Origin: Bacteroidota bacterium
Lineage (GTDB): Bacteria > Bacteroidota > Bacteroidia > Flavobacteriales > Flavobacteriaceae
Direction: 5' to 3'
Assembly (NCBI GenBank): GCA_023457535.1
Contig: JAEWLN010000140.1
Location: 1 to 13,727 of the forward strand
DNA length: 13,727 nucleotides
Shown: positions 1 to 6,759 of the stretch, piece after piece
How the letters are laid out: the number at the start of each line of letters is the position of its first letter
Numbering within the stretch: position 1 is the first letter of the stretch
Notes under the pieces: model-generated
Database searches by the model: none
Seen by the model: only the letters and a program-made list of their open reading frames with translations
Told to the model about the DNA's origin: nothing
Position numbers and translations under genes: made by a program

Positions 1-2084
1 CCATCATTGAGAGTGCGGTCAAACGGCTTAACTTCAACATTTCGTATTTTACAGAAGGGCGCGTCATGGCCGTCGAGATGTATAAAGACATGCCCATCAG
101 CCTGTCGGTCATTGCGATGCATCCGGATTTTTATGAAAAGCACGATTCATACAATTTAAAACCGGTGTCTTCCGGGCGATTTGAGCTGTTCAACGCCAGC
201 GGGAGAAGCCTGGGGGAATTCGCTTATGGCGCCCTGATCAAGCTCAGATATTGCAGTGTGGTGATCAACAAGCAGTCCGTTAAGTCCACACGTGTCATGG
301 ACGACGTGAAGATTGCGATCCAGTTCAACAAATTGTCCGATGTGACCCAGCGTTACAAAAACAAGCTCACGATTGCCTCGATGGGCAAAAATACGAGCGT
401 CGTGGAGCTCACGATGGTGGACCCGGTAAGGCGCAAGGCCGAAGACCTGCTCGATGCGATCGTACGGATCTACAACGAAGATGCAATCGCCGACAAAAAC
501 TTCATTTCGCAAAACACTGAAAAATTTATCGAGGAAAGGCTCAAGCTGATTTCCAACGAACTCGGCGACGTCGAAAAGCAGGGTGCGGCGTTCAAGCAGT
601 CCAATAAAGTGACCGATATTGTATCTGAAGCAGGATTGTACCTGCAAAATTCGGCCTTGTACGAAAACCAGCTCATCGAGACTGAAACGCAGATCCGCAT
701 CGTCCAGTCGTTGGCCGACTACATGAAAAACATTGCGCAAGGCGATCTGGTCCCGATCAACATCATGCCTACAGAGGGCAATACCAGCGATTTGATCGAC
801 GAACACAACCGCATGGTACTTGAGCGTACGCGCCTGATCAAAACCGGAACCGTCAAAAACCCGGCAGTGGTCAACCTGGACCGCAAGATCGAGGAAATGA
901 AGGAAAACATCCGCACGAGTTTGAATACGGCCCTGGCCACGCTCAGCATCCGCAAAGCCGACCTGCAGCGACAAAACAACAGGAATACGGGCAAAATTTC
1001 GCAGATTCCGCGTCAGGAAAGGGAATTTCGCGTCATTGGCCGTCAGCAGCAAATCAAGGAAGCGCTGTATTTGTACCTGATGCAAAAACGCGAGGAAATT
1101 GCCATTTCACTTGCCGTAACGCCGGCCAACGCCAAAGTGATCGATGTGGCCATGTCGTCCGATACGCCCGTAGCGCCCAGAAAGAACATTATTTATCTCG
1201 TGGCCCTTGCGCTCGGCTTGCTGATTCCGTTGCTGGTGATCTATGTCCTTGAACTGCTCGATACCAAGATCAAATCGCGGCACGATGTGGAAAGCAAGGT
1301 GTCGATTCCGTTTTTGGGTGACATTCCCAAATCGGAGACGCATGAGGAGATCATCAACACCAACAGCCGTTCGAGTTCGGCCGAAGCGATCCGCATCGTG
1401 CGTACCAACCTTGAATTTATGTTGGGCGGGGTGTCTGAAAAGCGCGCCAAAACCGTGTTTGTGACCTCGACGCTGCCCAAAGAAGGCAAGACGTTCGTTG
1501 CCGTGAACCTGGCTACGACCATTGCGCTGTCCAATAAAAAAGTGTTGCTGATCGGGTTGGACATCAGAAACCCCAAAATAGACCAATACATGAAGCTGCC
1601 TTCCACGGGGCTTACCAATTACATTTCCCAAAAGGACAAGGACATTCATGACTTTATTGTTAAAATGCCCCATTTCGAAAATATGTATGTGTTGCCGTCC
1701 GGGGTGATTCCGCCGAATCCGGTCGAATTGCTGATGAACCAGAAAATCGACACCTTGTTCGATCAGCTCAAGTCCGAATTTGAATACATCATTGTCGATA
1801 CTGCGCCGGTAAGTGTGGTGACCGATACGTTGCTGATTGCCAAGAACGCCGATGCCTTTATTTATGTCATGCGTGCCAATTACCTCGACAAGCGTCTGCT
1901 TAAACTGGCCGAATCATTCTACCGCGAAAAGAAACTGCCTAACATGGCCGTGGTGCTCAACGATACACTGTGGATGAAAAGTACCGTCTTTGGCTATGGC
2001 TATGGGTACGGCTATGGCTACGGTTACGGCTACAGCAAAGAAGAAGAAAAAGTTCCATGGTACAAAAAATGGCTAAAGAAATAA
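1..2084 (+). CDS. wzc: Wzc-like polysaccharide co-polymerase / tyrosine autokinase (5' partial)
   Basis: The reading frame is open from base 3 and has no start inside the window. The ATG at 66 is internal, because the codons before it (IIESAVKRLNFNISYF) continue the protein, so the N-terminal Wzz part and first membrane helix lie upstream. What remains is a long periplasmic region with charged, coiled-coil-like helices (about 480-1110), a membrane helix at about 1185-1260, and a cytoplasmic bacterial tyrosine kinase domain. The kinase domain has a Walker A motif (PKEGKT, Lys at 1488-1490), a Walker A' motif (LIGLDIR, 1551-1568) and a Walker B motif (IIVDTAP, from about 1788). The first Asp of the usual DxDxR A' signature is Gly here; the second is kept. 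The tail has seven Gly-Tyr pairs and then a basic end (WYKKWLKK). In this family the tyrosine tail is autophosphorylated in trans and its phosphorylation state controls chain export or length. The family assignment is firm; its pairing with an ABC exporter rather than Wzx/Wzy is unusual. Confidence 0.95.
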   Translation, partial: IIESAVKRLNFNISYFTEGRVMAVEMYKDMPISLSVIAMHPDFYEKHDSYNLKPVSSGRFELFNASGRSLGEFAYGALIKLRYCSVVINKQSVKSTRVMDDVKIAIQFNKLSDVTQRYKNKLTIASMGKNTSVVELTMVDPVRRKAEDLLDAIVRIYNEDAIADKNFISQNTEKFIEERLKLISNELGDVEKQGAAFKQSNKVTDIVSEAGLYLQNSALYENQLIETETQIRIVQSLADYMKNIAQGDLVPINIMPTEGNTSDLIDEHNRMVLERTRLIKTGTVKNPAVVNLDRKIEEMKENIRTSLNTALATLSIRKADLQRQNNRNTGKISQIPRQEREFRVIGRQQQIKEALYLYLMQKREEIAISLAVTPANAKVIDVAMSSDTPVAPRKNIIYLVALALGLLIPLLVIYVLELLDTKIKSRHDVESKVSIPFLGDIPKSETHEEIINTNSRSSSAEAIRIVRTNLEFMLGGVSEKRAKTVFVTSTLPKEGKTFVAVNLATTIALSNKKVLLIGLDIRNPKIDQYMKLPSTGLTNYISQKDKDIHDFIVKMPHFENMYVLPSGVIPPNPVELLMNQKIDTLFDQLKSEFEYIIVDTAPVSVVTDTLLIAKNADAFIYVMRANYLDKRLLKLAESFYREKKLPNMAVVLNDTLWMKSTVFGYGYGYGYGYGYGYSKEEEKVPWYKKWLKK
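1992..2033 (+). repeat. Seven tandem Gly-Tyr codon pairs in the Wzc tail
   Basis: A 42-base tract of seven 6-base units (GGN TAY) encodes GYGYGYGYGYGYGY. Codons alternate (GGC, GGG, GGT; TAT, TAC), so the DNA repeat is imperfect while the peptide repeat is exact. Unit gain or loss would stay in frame and change the number of tyrosines. Tyrosine clusters at this position are the usual autophosphorylation sites of Wzc-type kinases. Confidence 0.9.
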
Positions 2085-2090
2085 CCCTAT

Positions 2091-2113
2091 AATCCCCGAT
2101 TGGGGATTTTTTT
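2091..2113 (+). terminator. Rho-independent terminator after the Wzc-like gene
   Basis: A 7-bp stem (AATCCCC at 2091-2097 with GGGGATT at 2102-2108, loop GATT) runs into seven T residues (2107-2113), starting 6 bases after the stop codon. It suits plus-strand termination. On the minus strand the same stem follows the phosphatase stop codon but is not followed by a T run, so it would be weaker there. Confidence 0.85.
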
Positions 2114-2849
2114 ATGGCCGGAACAGCTGGTTGTGCGCAAGTGCTTCGCTGATGGGTTGTACCTCGCGTGTGACGACGCGGTCTGAAAAGGCGGCAATGT
2201 GCTGGGCGTGATGCACATCCGACCCTGCAAAATCGATCAGGCCTTTTTCAAGCAATTTTACCGCTGTGCGCGCCACGGCGCTTCCGTAGTATCCTACGAC
2301 GGAAAGCAGGTTCAGCTGAAACGCGCAGCCCGCATTTTTTAGTTTGGCATATTCCGGAAAGTTGGCGTGGTAGAACAAATAGCGCTCAGGATGCGCCAGA
2401 ATGGGTTTGTATCCGGCCACCTGCAGTTCGAACAGGATTTCGTAAAGTTGGATGGGCGGGTTGAGATACGACATTTCGACCAATACGTAGTTGTCTTTGA
2501 TGGTCAACAGCCGATTGTGCCTGAAATGTTCCACAAAGCTTCCGTCCATAAGGTATTCCGCAGCCGCACTGACCGGAATGGCAATGTTCTGGCTTTGCAG
2601 CGTTTGCCGGGTTTGTTCAAGTGTGGCCAGGATGCTCTGCTCGGTGTTGTCCCATACATTTTTCATCACATGCGGGGTGGTGATCAGCTGTGCGATGCGC
2701 AAGTCCTGCATTGCCCGGACCAGCGAAACCGTCGTACCGGCATTCTTTGCGCCATCGTCGATGCCGGGCAGTAAATGGGAATGGAAGTCGAGATGCCCAT
2801 CGGGAATCAGGTCCTTCAGTATCTGTTTTTTGCTGAAAAAATGAAGCAC
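2112..2849 (-). CDS. CpsB/CapC/YwqE-type PHP-family tyrosine-protein phosphatase
   Basis: This 245-residue protein is of normal length for the PHP-domain, metal-dependent tyrosine phosphatases that dephosphorylate bacterial tyrosine kinases of capsule synthesis. Visible metal-site motifs are DFHSH (His23, His25) followed by LLPGIDDGAK, TTPH (His60), AAAEY (Glu98), HPER (His153) and GSDVHH (Asp211, His213). It is cytosolic, with no signal peptide or membrane helix. The start is GTG at 2849-2847; the resulting N-terminus (MLHFFSKKQ, then LKDLIPDGHLDFHSH) looks like the usual family start. The gene is convergent with the Wzc-like gene and shares its terminator region, so it has its own promoter instead of sitting in one operon with the kinase. 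The likely substrate is the Tyr-rich Wzc tail; this is inferred from family and adjacency. Confidence 0.92.
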   Translation of the reverse strand: MLHFFSKKQILKDLIPDGHLDFHSHLLPGIDDGAKNAGTTVSLVRAMQDLRIAQLITTPHVMKNVWDNTEQSILATLEQTRQTLQSQNIAIPVSAAAEYLMDGSFVEHFRHNRLLTIKDNYVLVEMSYLNPPIQLYEILFELQVAGYKPILAHPERYLFYHANFPEYAKLKNAGCAFQLNLLSVVGYYGSAVARTAVKLLEKGLIDFAGSDVHHAQHIAAFSDRVVTREVQPISEALAHNQLFRP

Positions 2850-2868
2850 GACAAAAGGTTAATGGCTG

Positions 2869-2876
2869 CAAAAGTA
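2869..2876 (-). promoter_or_regulatory. Candidate -7 box for the phosphatase gene
   Basis: On the minus strand the sequence TACTTTTG matches the Bacteroidota -7 consensus TAnnTTTG. It lies 19 bases before the GTG start, which would leave a leader of only about a dozen bases. I do not find a clear TTG at the usual -33 distance, so the call is tentative. Confidence 0.45.
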
Positions 2877-2933
2877 CACATTATGACACGCGCCACGCAT
2901 CGGACGATGAAATAAATCGCTTAGCGTGCCGTT

Positions 2934-2961
2934 TTGGCGCAAGGTAAAATAGTTATATTTG
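2934..2961 (+). promoter_or_regulatory. Bacteroidota-type promoter for the aminotransferase-hydratase pair
   Basis: A TTG at 2934-2936, a 17-base spacer and TATATTTG at 2954-2961 match the Bacteroidota -33/-7 promoter (TTG, about 17-23 bases, TAnnTTTG). Transcription would begin near 2967, which rules out the in-frame GTG at 2963 as a translation start and points to ATG 2984. This promoter and the phosphatase promoter are divergent and share about 60-80 bases. Confidence 0.7.
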
Positions 2962-2983
2962 CGTGAGTTTTCAAACCGTCGCA

Positions 2984-4051
2984 ATGATCAATGTAACCCG
3001 GACCTTTTTGCCACCCATCGACCAATACCAACTACAGGTTAAGCGCGCCTGGGATAACCAATGGCTTACCAATCGGGGTGAGCTCGTGCTTGAACTCGAA
3101 GAAAAGCTCAAAAGTCATCTGGGCGTGCCGCAGATCACAATCACTAACAACGGGACGCTTCCGCTCCAGATCGCGCTCAAATTGTTGGGCAAAGGCGGCG
3201 AGGTCATCACCACGCCCTTTTCCTACGTGGCCACCACGGCTGCGATCGTATGGGAGCAGTGCCAACCTGTTTTTGTCGACATTGATCCTGAATTCCTGAC
3301 CATGGACGAAAACCTGATCGAAGCCGCCATTACACCCGCTACGACAGCCATCCTCGCCACGCATGTCTTTGGAAATCCGTGTGCCGTAGAAGCCATCGGG
3401 GCCATTGCGCAAAAACACAATCTGGCCGTTATTTACGATGCGGCGCATTGCTTTGGCGTGCAGTACAATGGTCGGTCGGTATTTAATTTCGGGGATGTCA
3501 GTACGTGTAGTTTTCACGCGACCAAATTGTTCCATACCGCAGAAGGCGGCGCGTTTTTCTGTCAGGATGAAGCGCTCGCGCACCAAATGTTTTACAGCCA
3601 CAATTTTGGGCATAACGGCCCGCTCGATTTTCATGGGGTGGGCATCAACGGCAAAATGTCTGAACTGCAGGCTGCCATGGGTTTGAGTGTGCTGCCTTTT
3701 ATGGATACGATTCTGGAGCGCCGTAAATGGGTCACGGATTTTTACGATGCGCACCTCGATTTTTCGGCCGTCCGGCGCCTCAAATTGCGGCCGGGTACGA
3801 CCTGGAATTACAGCTATTACCCGATAATCTTCCAAACCGAAACGGCGTTGCTTGACACCCAGAAGCGCCTTAACGATAACGGGATTTTCCCGAGACGTTA
3901 TTTTTACCCGTCGCTCAATATTGTTCCGTACACAAACGGAAAGCCCATGCCGGTTTCTGAGAACATAGCATCTTGCGTGCTGTGCCTGCCTTTGTACGTA
4001 GGGCTCGAACAGGATATTTTAGAAAAGATTTGTAAACTCGTCAATGCGTAA
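2984..4051 (+). CDS. VioA-like sugar nucleotide aminotransferase (DegT/DnrJ/EryC1/StrS family)
   Basis: This 355-residue PLP enzyme has the fold-type I sugar aminotransferase pattern. The N-terminal block FLPPIDQYQ ... NQWLTNRGELV is followed by a cofactor-phosphate region (TNNGTLPLQIAL), Asp152 in YDAAH, which should hold the pyridine nitrogen, and the Schiff-base Lys181 in SFHATKLFHT, then EGGAFF. The motif SFHATKLFHT and the N-terminal block are like VioA of E. coli O7, which makes dTDP-4-amino-4,6-dideoxyglucose from the 4-keto-6-deoxy sugar; this likeness is from memory, not a search. The exact substrate, and whether the product is a gluco or galacto sugar, cannot be read from sequence alone. 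ATG 2984 is preferred to GTG 2963 because the latter lies 2 bases after the -7 box. The stop overlaps the next start (TAATG), implying coupled translation with the MaoC gene. No dTDP-glucose synthesis genes are in the window. Confidence 0.9.
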   Translation: MINVTRTFLPPIDQYQLQVKRAWDNQWLTNRGELVLELEEKLKSHLGVPQITITNNGTLPLQIALKLLGKGGEVITTPFSYVATTAAIVWEQCQPVFVDIDPEFLTMDENLIEAAITPATTAILATHVFGNPCAVEAIGAIAQKHNLAVIYDAAHCFGVQYNGRSVFNFGDVSTCSFHATKLFHTAEGGAFFCQDEALAHQMFYSHNFGHNGPLDFHGVGINGKMSELQAAMGLSVLPFMDTILERRKWVTDFYDAHLDFSAVRRLKLRPGTTWNYSYYPIIFQTETALLDTQKRLNDNGIFPRRYFYPSLNIVPYTNGKPMPVSENIASCVLCLPLYVGLEQDILEKICKLVNA

Positions 4052-4443
4052 TGGATATTTCAATCGGACAACAGGTTCAGGTCAGTCGCGTTTTTGATGC
4101 GGCGACGGTAAAGTCGTACGCGGAACTCACCGGTGATTTCAATCCGGTTCATTTCGATGCGGCCTATGCTGCACAAACCGTTTTTGGCAAACCCATTGTC
4201 CACGGCCCGTTGGTGCTGACGCTGATCACGACGTTGTTTGCCAATGAGTTGCCCGGCCCCGGAAGCGTGTATCTCGCCCATGAGATTCGATTCCTGTCGC
4301 CGGTCTATTACGACGATGAGATCACAGCCACACTAACGGTGACGGACATCACAGAAAGGCAGCACATTATGATCGAGACCAACGCCGTGAACCAACACGG
4401 CCAAACCGTTATTGCCGGTACGGCGCGCTTAAAAAAATACTAA
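4051..4443 (+). CDS. MaoC-type (R)-specific enoyl-CoA hydratase-like hotdog protein
   Basis: This 130-residue single-hotdog protein carries the hydratase-2 motif AELTGDFNPVHFD, with Asp29 and His34 in the spacing of the catalytic Asp/His pair of PhaJ-type hydratases, followed by GKPIVHG. Members hydrate trans-2-enoyl-CoA to (R)-3-hydroxyacyl-CoA in the cytosol, usually as dimers. The catalytic pair is present, so activity is plausible. The start overlaps the aminotransferase stop by one base, which is strong contextual evidence that the two work together. The attractive inference is that it supplies a 3-hydroxyacyl-CoA (for example 3-hydroxybutyryl-CoA) for N-acylation of the amino sugar. It could instead be a fatty-acid enzyme placed here by chance, or have a dehydratase role in sugar-acyl chemistry. 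Confidence 0.88.
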   Translation: MDISIGQQVQVSRVFDAATVKSYAELTGDFNPVHFDAAYAAQTVFGKPIVHGPLVLTLITTLFANELPGPGSVYLAHEIRFLSPVYYDDEITATLTVTDITERQHIMIETNAVNQHGQTVIAGTARLKKY

Positions 4444-4564
4444 CGGACCCATTTTGGTATGATCCGCTTTTGCGGGATGAAGCCCCGTCAATACCGTCAA
4501 GCGAAAGCAGCAAAACCGCACGAATCTATCCCTTGACTTATACGTAGGAAAATTGCCGTCGGAG

Positions 4565-4593
4565 TTAATTAATTAAATTAATTGCTATATTTG
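4565..4593 (+). promoter_or_regulatory. Promoter for the exporter-glycan operon
   Basis: TATATTTG at 4586-4593 matches the Bacteroidota -7 consensus exactly. The best -33 candidate is TTA at 4565-4567, 18 bases upstream, one base from TTG. The spacer is an AT-only tract made of TTAATT-like units (4565-4583). This falls in the 189-base gap between the MaoC gene and wzm. The gap otherwise holds only an imperfect hairpin (4462-4478) with no T run, and no convincing ORF. Confidence 0.65.
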
Positions 4594-4594
4594 C

Positions 4595-4613
4595 TGCGCA
4601 ATAAAAATGCGCA
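4595..4613 (+). repeat. Twin TGCGCA palindromes in the wzm leader
   Basis: TGCGCA at 4595-4600 and again at 4608-4613, separated by ATAAAAA, can form a 6-bp stem with a 7-base loop. It sits right at or just after the predicted transcription start, 19 bases before ATG 4633. It could be an operator or a leader hairpin, or chance. Confidence 0.4.
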
Positions 4614-4632
4614 AAACCCAAAACCGTTACCG

Positions 4633-5493
4633 ATGGATAAAGAGCAGGACGACTGGGACCTTGTCATTAAAGGACACCGATCGCTTTTTGATTTAAATCT
4701 GCGGGACTTATGGCGTTACCGGGATTTGCTGCTGATGTTCGTCAAGCGGGACTTTGTAAGTTTTTACAAGCAAACCATCCTGGGCCCGTTGTGGTTTTTT
4801 ATTCAGCCGATCTTCACTACGCTCGTTTTTACATTCGTCTTTGGCAACCTGGCCCAAATGGGTACTGATGGTTTGCCGCAAATGCTGTTTTACCTGTCCG
4901 GGATTACTGCCTGGAATTATTTTGCAGAATGCCTGACCAAGACCAGCACGGTTTTTAAAGACAACACCAATATTTTTGGTAAAGTATATTTCCCGCGACT
5001 AATCATGCCGCTGAGTATTGTGGTAAGCAATCTCGTGCGATTTGGGGTGCAGTTCCTGTTATTGCTGGGAATGATGGGTTATTTTGCGTTGAAGGGCGCA
5101 GCGTTCGAGGTTACGGGGGCCGTATTGTTCATACCGGCGGTGCTGGCTTTGATGGCGCTTCTCGGGCTTGGCATCGGATTGATCATTACGGCGATGACCA
5201 CCAAGTACAAAGACCTTACGTTTCTGGTTACGTTTGGTGTCCAACTGCTGATGTATGGCACCACCGTGATTTATCCGCTCAGCGAAGCCAAGGTCAAATT
5301 TCGCGATTACGCATGGCTGATCGAACTCAATCCGATGACCGGTATTATTGAGGCGTTTCGCTACTGTCTGCTCGGCCGCGGCGAGTTTACCACATCGAGC
5401 ATAGGTTATTCTGCCGTGGTAACGTTGATCATTTTGGCGTTGGGCGTTCTTATTTTTAACAAAACCGAGAAAAATTTCGTAGATACAATCTAA
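4633..5493 (+). CDS. wzm: ABC-2 type polysaccharide export permease (Wzm)
   Basis: This 286-residue inner-membrane protein has about six hydrophobic segments, roughly residues 48-70, 85-101, 119-150, 155-183, 190-210 and 255-273. The N-terminal cytoplasmic stretch LRDLWRYRDLL, then FVKRDFVSFYKQTILGPLW, is characteristic of Wzm/KpsM/TagG permeases. It would form the channel that moves the undecaprenyl-linked glycan to the periplasm, paired with the ATPase encoded next. An in-frame TTG at 4582 lies upstream of the -7 box at 4586-4593 and so cannot start the protein; ATG 4633 leaves a leader of about 33 bases. The stop overlaps the wzt start (TAATG). This is the first gene of the long downstream series. 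Confidence 0.93.
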   Translation: MDKEQDDWDLVIKGHRSLFDLNLRDLWRYRDLLLMFVKRDFVSFYKQTILGPLWFFIQPIFTTLVFTFVFGNLAQMGTDGLPQMLFYLSGITAWNYFAECLTKTSTVFKDNTNIFGKVYFPRLIMPLSIVVSNLVRFGVQFLLLLGMMGYFALKGAAFEVTGAVLFIPAVLALMALLGLGIGLIITAMTTKYKDLTFLVTFGVQLLMYGTTVIYPLSEAKVKFRDYAWLIELNPMTGIIEAFRYCLLGRGEFTTSSIGYSAVVTLIILALGVLIFNKTEKNFVDTI

Positions 5494-6758
5494 TGGGGCA
5501 AACCGTCATCAAAGTAGAAGATCTTTCCAAGGCTTATCAGATCGGGCAAATTGGCACGGGTACCCTTTCGCGCGACCTCGAACGATTCTGGACAACACGC
5601 ATCCGCGGCAAGGAAGATCCGTTTTTGCGCATCGGCGAAACCAACGACCGAAGCGTCAAAGGCACCAGCGACATCGTGTGGTCTTTGCGCGACGTCAATT
5701 TCGAGGTCAACCAGGGCGATGCCATAGGGATTATCGGGAAGAACGGCGCGGGCAAAAGTACGTTGCTCAAATTGCTTTCGCGCGTTACCGCTCCCACATC
5801 GGGGCAAATTAAGCTTAAAGGACGCGTGGCCAGTTTGCTCGAAGTAGGTACGGGCTTTCATCCGGAATTGTCGGGACGCGAAAATATTTACCTCAATGGT
5901 GCCATTTTAGGAATGCGCAAAAAAGAAATCACGCGCAAACTCGACGAAATTATTGATTTCTCGGGCGTGGCGCGTTATATAGATACGCCGGTAAAACGCT
6001 ATAGCAGCGGAATGTACGTGCGTTTGGCATTTGCCGTGGCAGCGCATCTGGAAAGTGAGATTTTGATCGTCGACGAGGTTTTGGCCGTGGGTGACGCCGA
6101 ATTCCAAAAAAAATGCCTTGGCAAAATGGGGGACATCAGCAAAGGACAAGGGCGCACAGTGTTGTTTGTGAGCCACAACATGGCGGCGGTAAAAAGCTTG
6201 TGTTCGAAGGCCATTGTGTTACAAAACGGAATGGTCAAAAAGGTGGGCAATGTCGAATCGGCGATCGGTTATTACCTGAGTGGCGAGATCGAATCGCAGA
6301 ACCGGCGGATTTTTTCGCAGGCGTTCGACAAACCTGCGTTTACGTTGCATGAAATCAGCCTTAATCCGGTGGGAAAAACATCGGATGACGTGCTCGACGA
6401 ATACCAGAAAATCGATTTCAACATCGACTTTACGCTTAAGGATACCAGCAAAAACCTTCACGTCACAATGGTGCTGTATAACGAATACGGCGAGGCGCTG
6501 TTTACGTTTTCCCACATCCACAGTAACGTTAAATTACACAGCGGGCTCAACAAGATAAAATGCTCGCTTCCGGAAGGTTTCCTCAATATAGGATCGTACT
6601 TTGTCTCGCTGTTTGTCATTGAAAACGCCAAGACGACATTGTTGGTCGAAAAAGACGCCATCTCGTTCAACATCCAGGAAGGCGAACGCCCGATTGGCGC
6701 GTGGATGGGCAAAGAACCGGGTTTTCTAAAACCCAAATTTGAATGGACTATCGCATAA
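5493..6758 (+). CDS. wzt: ABC polysaccharide export ATPase with C-terminal glycan-binding domain (Wzt)
   Basis: This 421-residue protein has two parts. Residues 1 to about 255 are the ATPase: Walker A GKNGAGKST (82-90, Lys88), signature YSSGM (170-174), Walker B ILIVDE (Glu195) and switch His228 in VSHNM. An extra stretch at about residues 20-60, before Walker A, is typical of Wzt/TagH proteins. Residues about 265-421 form a beta-rich domain of the size and place of the Wzt C-terminal domain, which in E. coli O8/O9a-type systems binds the modified non-reducing end of the glycan. Capsule KpsT proteins (about 220 residues) lack it, so this is an O-antigen-style exporter that probably inspects a terminal mark. 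The gene overlaps wzm by one base, and a methyltransferase gene starts one base after its stop. Confidence 0.94.
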   Translation: MGQTVIKVEDLSKAYQIGQIGTGTLSRDLERFWTTRIRGKEDPFLRIGETNDRSVKGTSDIVWSLRDVNFEVNQGDAIGIIGKNGAGKSTLLKLLSRVTAPTSGQIKLKGRVASLLEVGTGFHPELSGRENIYLNGAILGMRKKEITRKLDEIIDFSGVARYIDTPVKRYSSGMYVRLAFAVAAHLESEILIVDEVLAVGDAEFQKKCLGKMGDISKGQGRTVLFVSHNMAAVKSLCSKAIVLQNGMVKKVGNVESAIGYYLSGEIESQNRRIFSQAFDKPAFTLHEISLNPVGKTSDDVLDEYQKIDFNIDFTLKDTSKNLHVTMVLYNEYGEALFTFSHIHSNVKLHSGLNKIKCSLPEGFLNIGSYFVSLFVIENAKTTLLVEKDAISFNIQEGERPIGAWMGKEPGFLKPKFEWTIA

Positions 6759-6759
6759 T

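Noticed and set aside
156..1085. Long open frame on the minus strand opposite the Wzc-like gene (309 codons)
   Set aside because: The translation shows no domain motif, and the opposite strand has an unmistakable co-polymerase/kinase. It is a by-product of codon use in the real gene.
1992..2033. Gly-Tyr tract as a phase-variable on/off switch
   Set aside because: Units are six bases with mixed codons, so slippage would be rare and would not shift the frame; at most it changes repeat number.
2963..2983. GTG 2963 as the aminotransferase start
   Set aside because: It lies two bases after the -7 box, before or at the expected transcription start; ATG 2984 gives the normal family N-terminus.
3032..3835. 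Long open frame on the minus strand opposite the aminotransferase (267 codons)
   Set aside because: It has no family motif and lies wholly within a well-supported gene on the other strand.
4462..4478. Hairpin ATCCGC-TTTT-GCGGGAT after the MaoC gene as a terminator
   Set aside because: The stem has a bulge and is followed by GAAGCCCCG instead of a T run, so intrinsic termination is doubtful.
4582..4632. TTG 4582 as the permease start
   Set aside because: It lies upstream of the -7 box, so the mRNA would not contain it; the extra residues do not look like a Wzm N-terminus.
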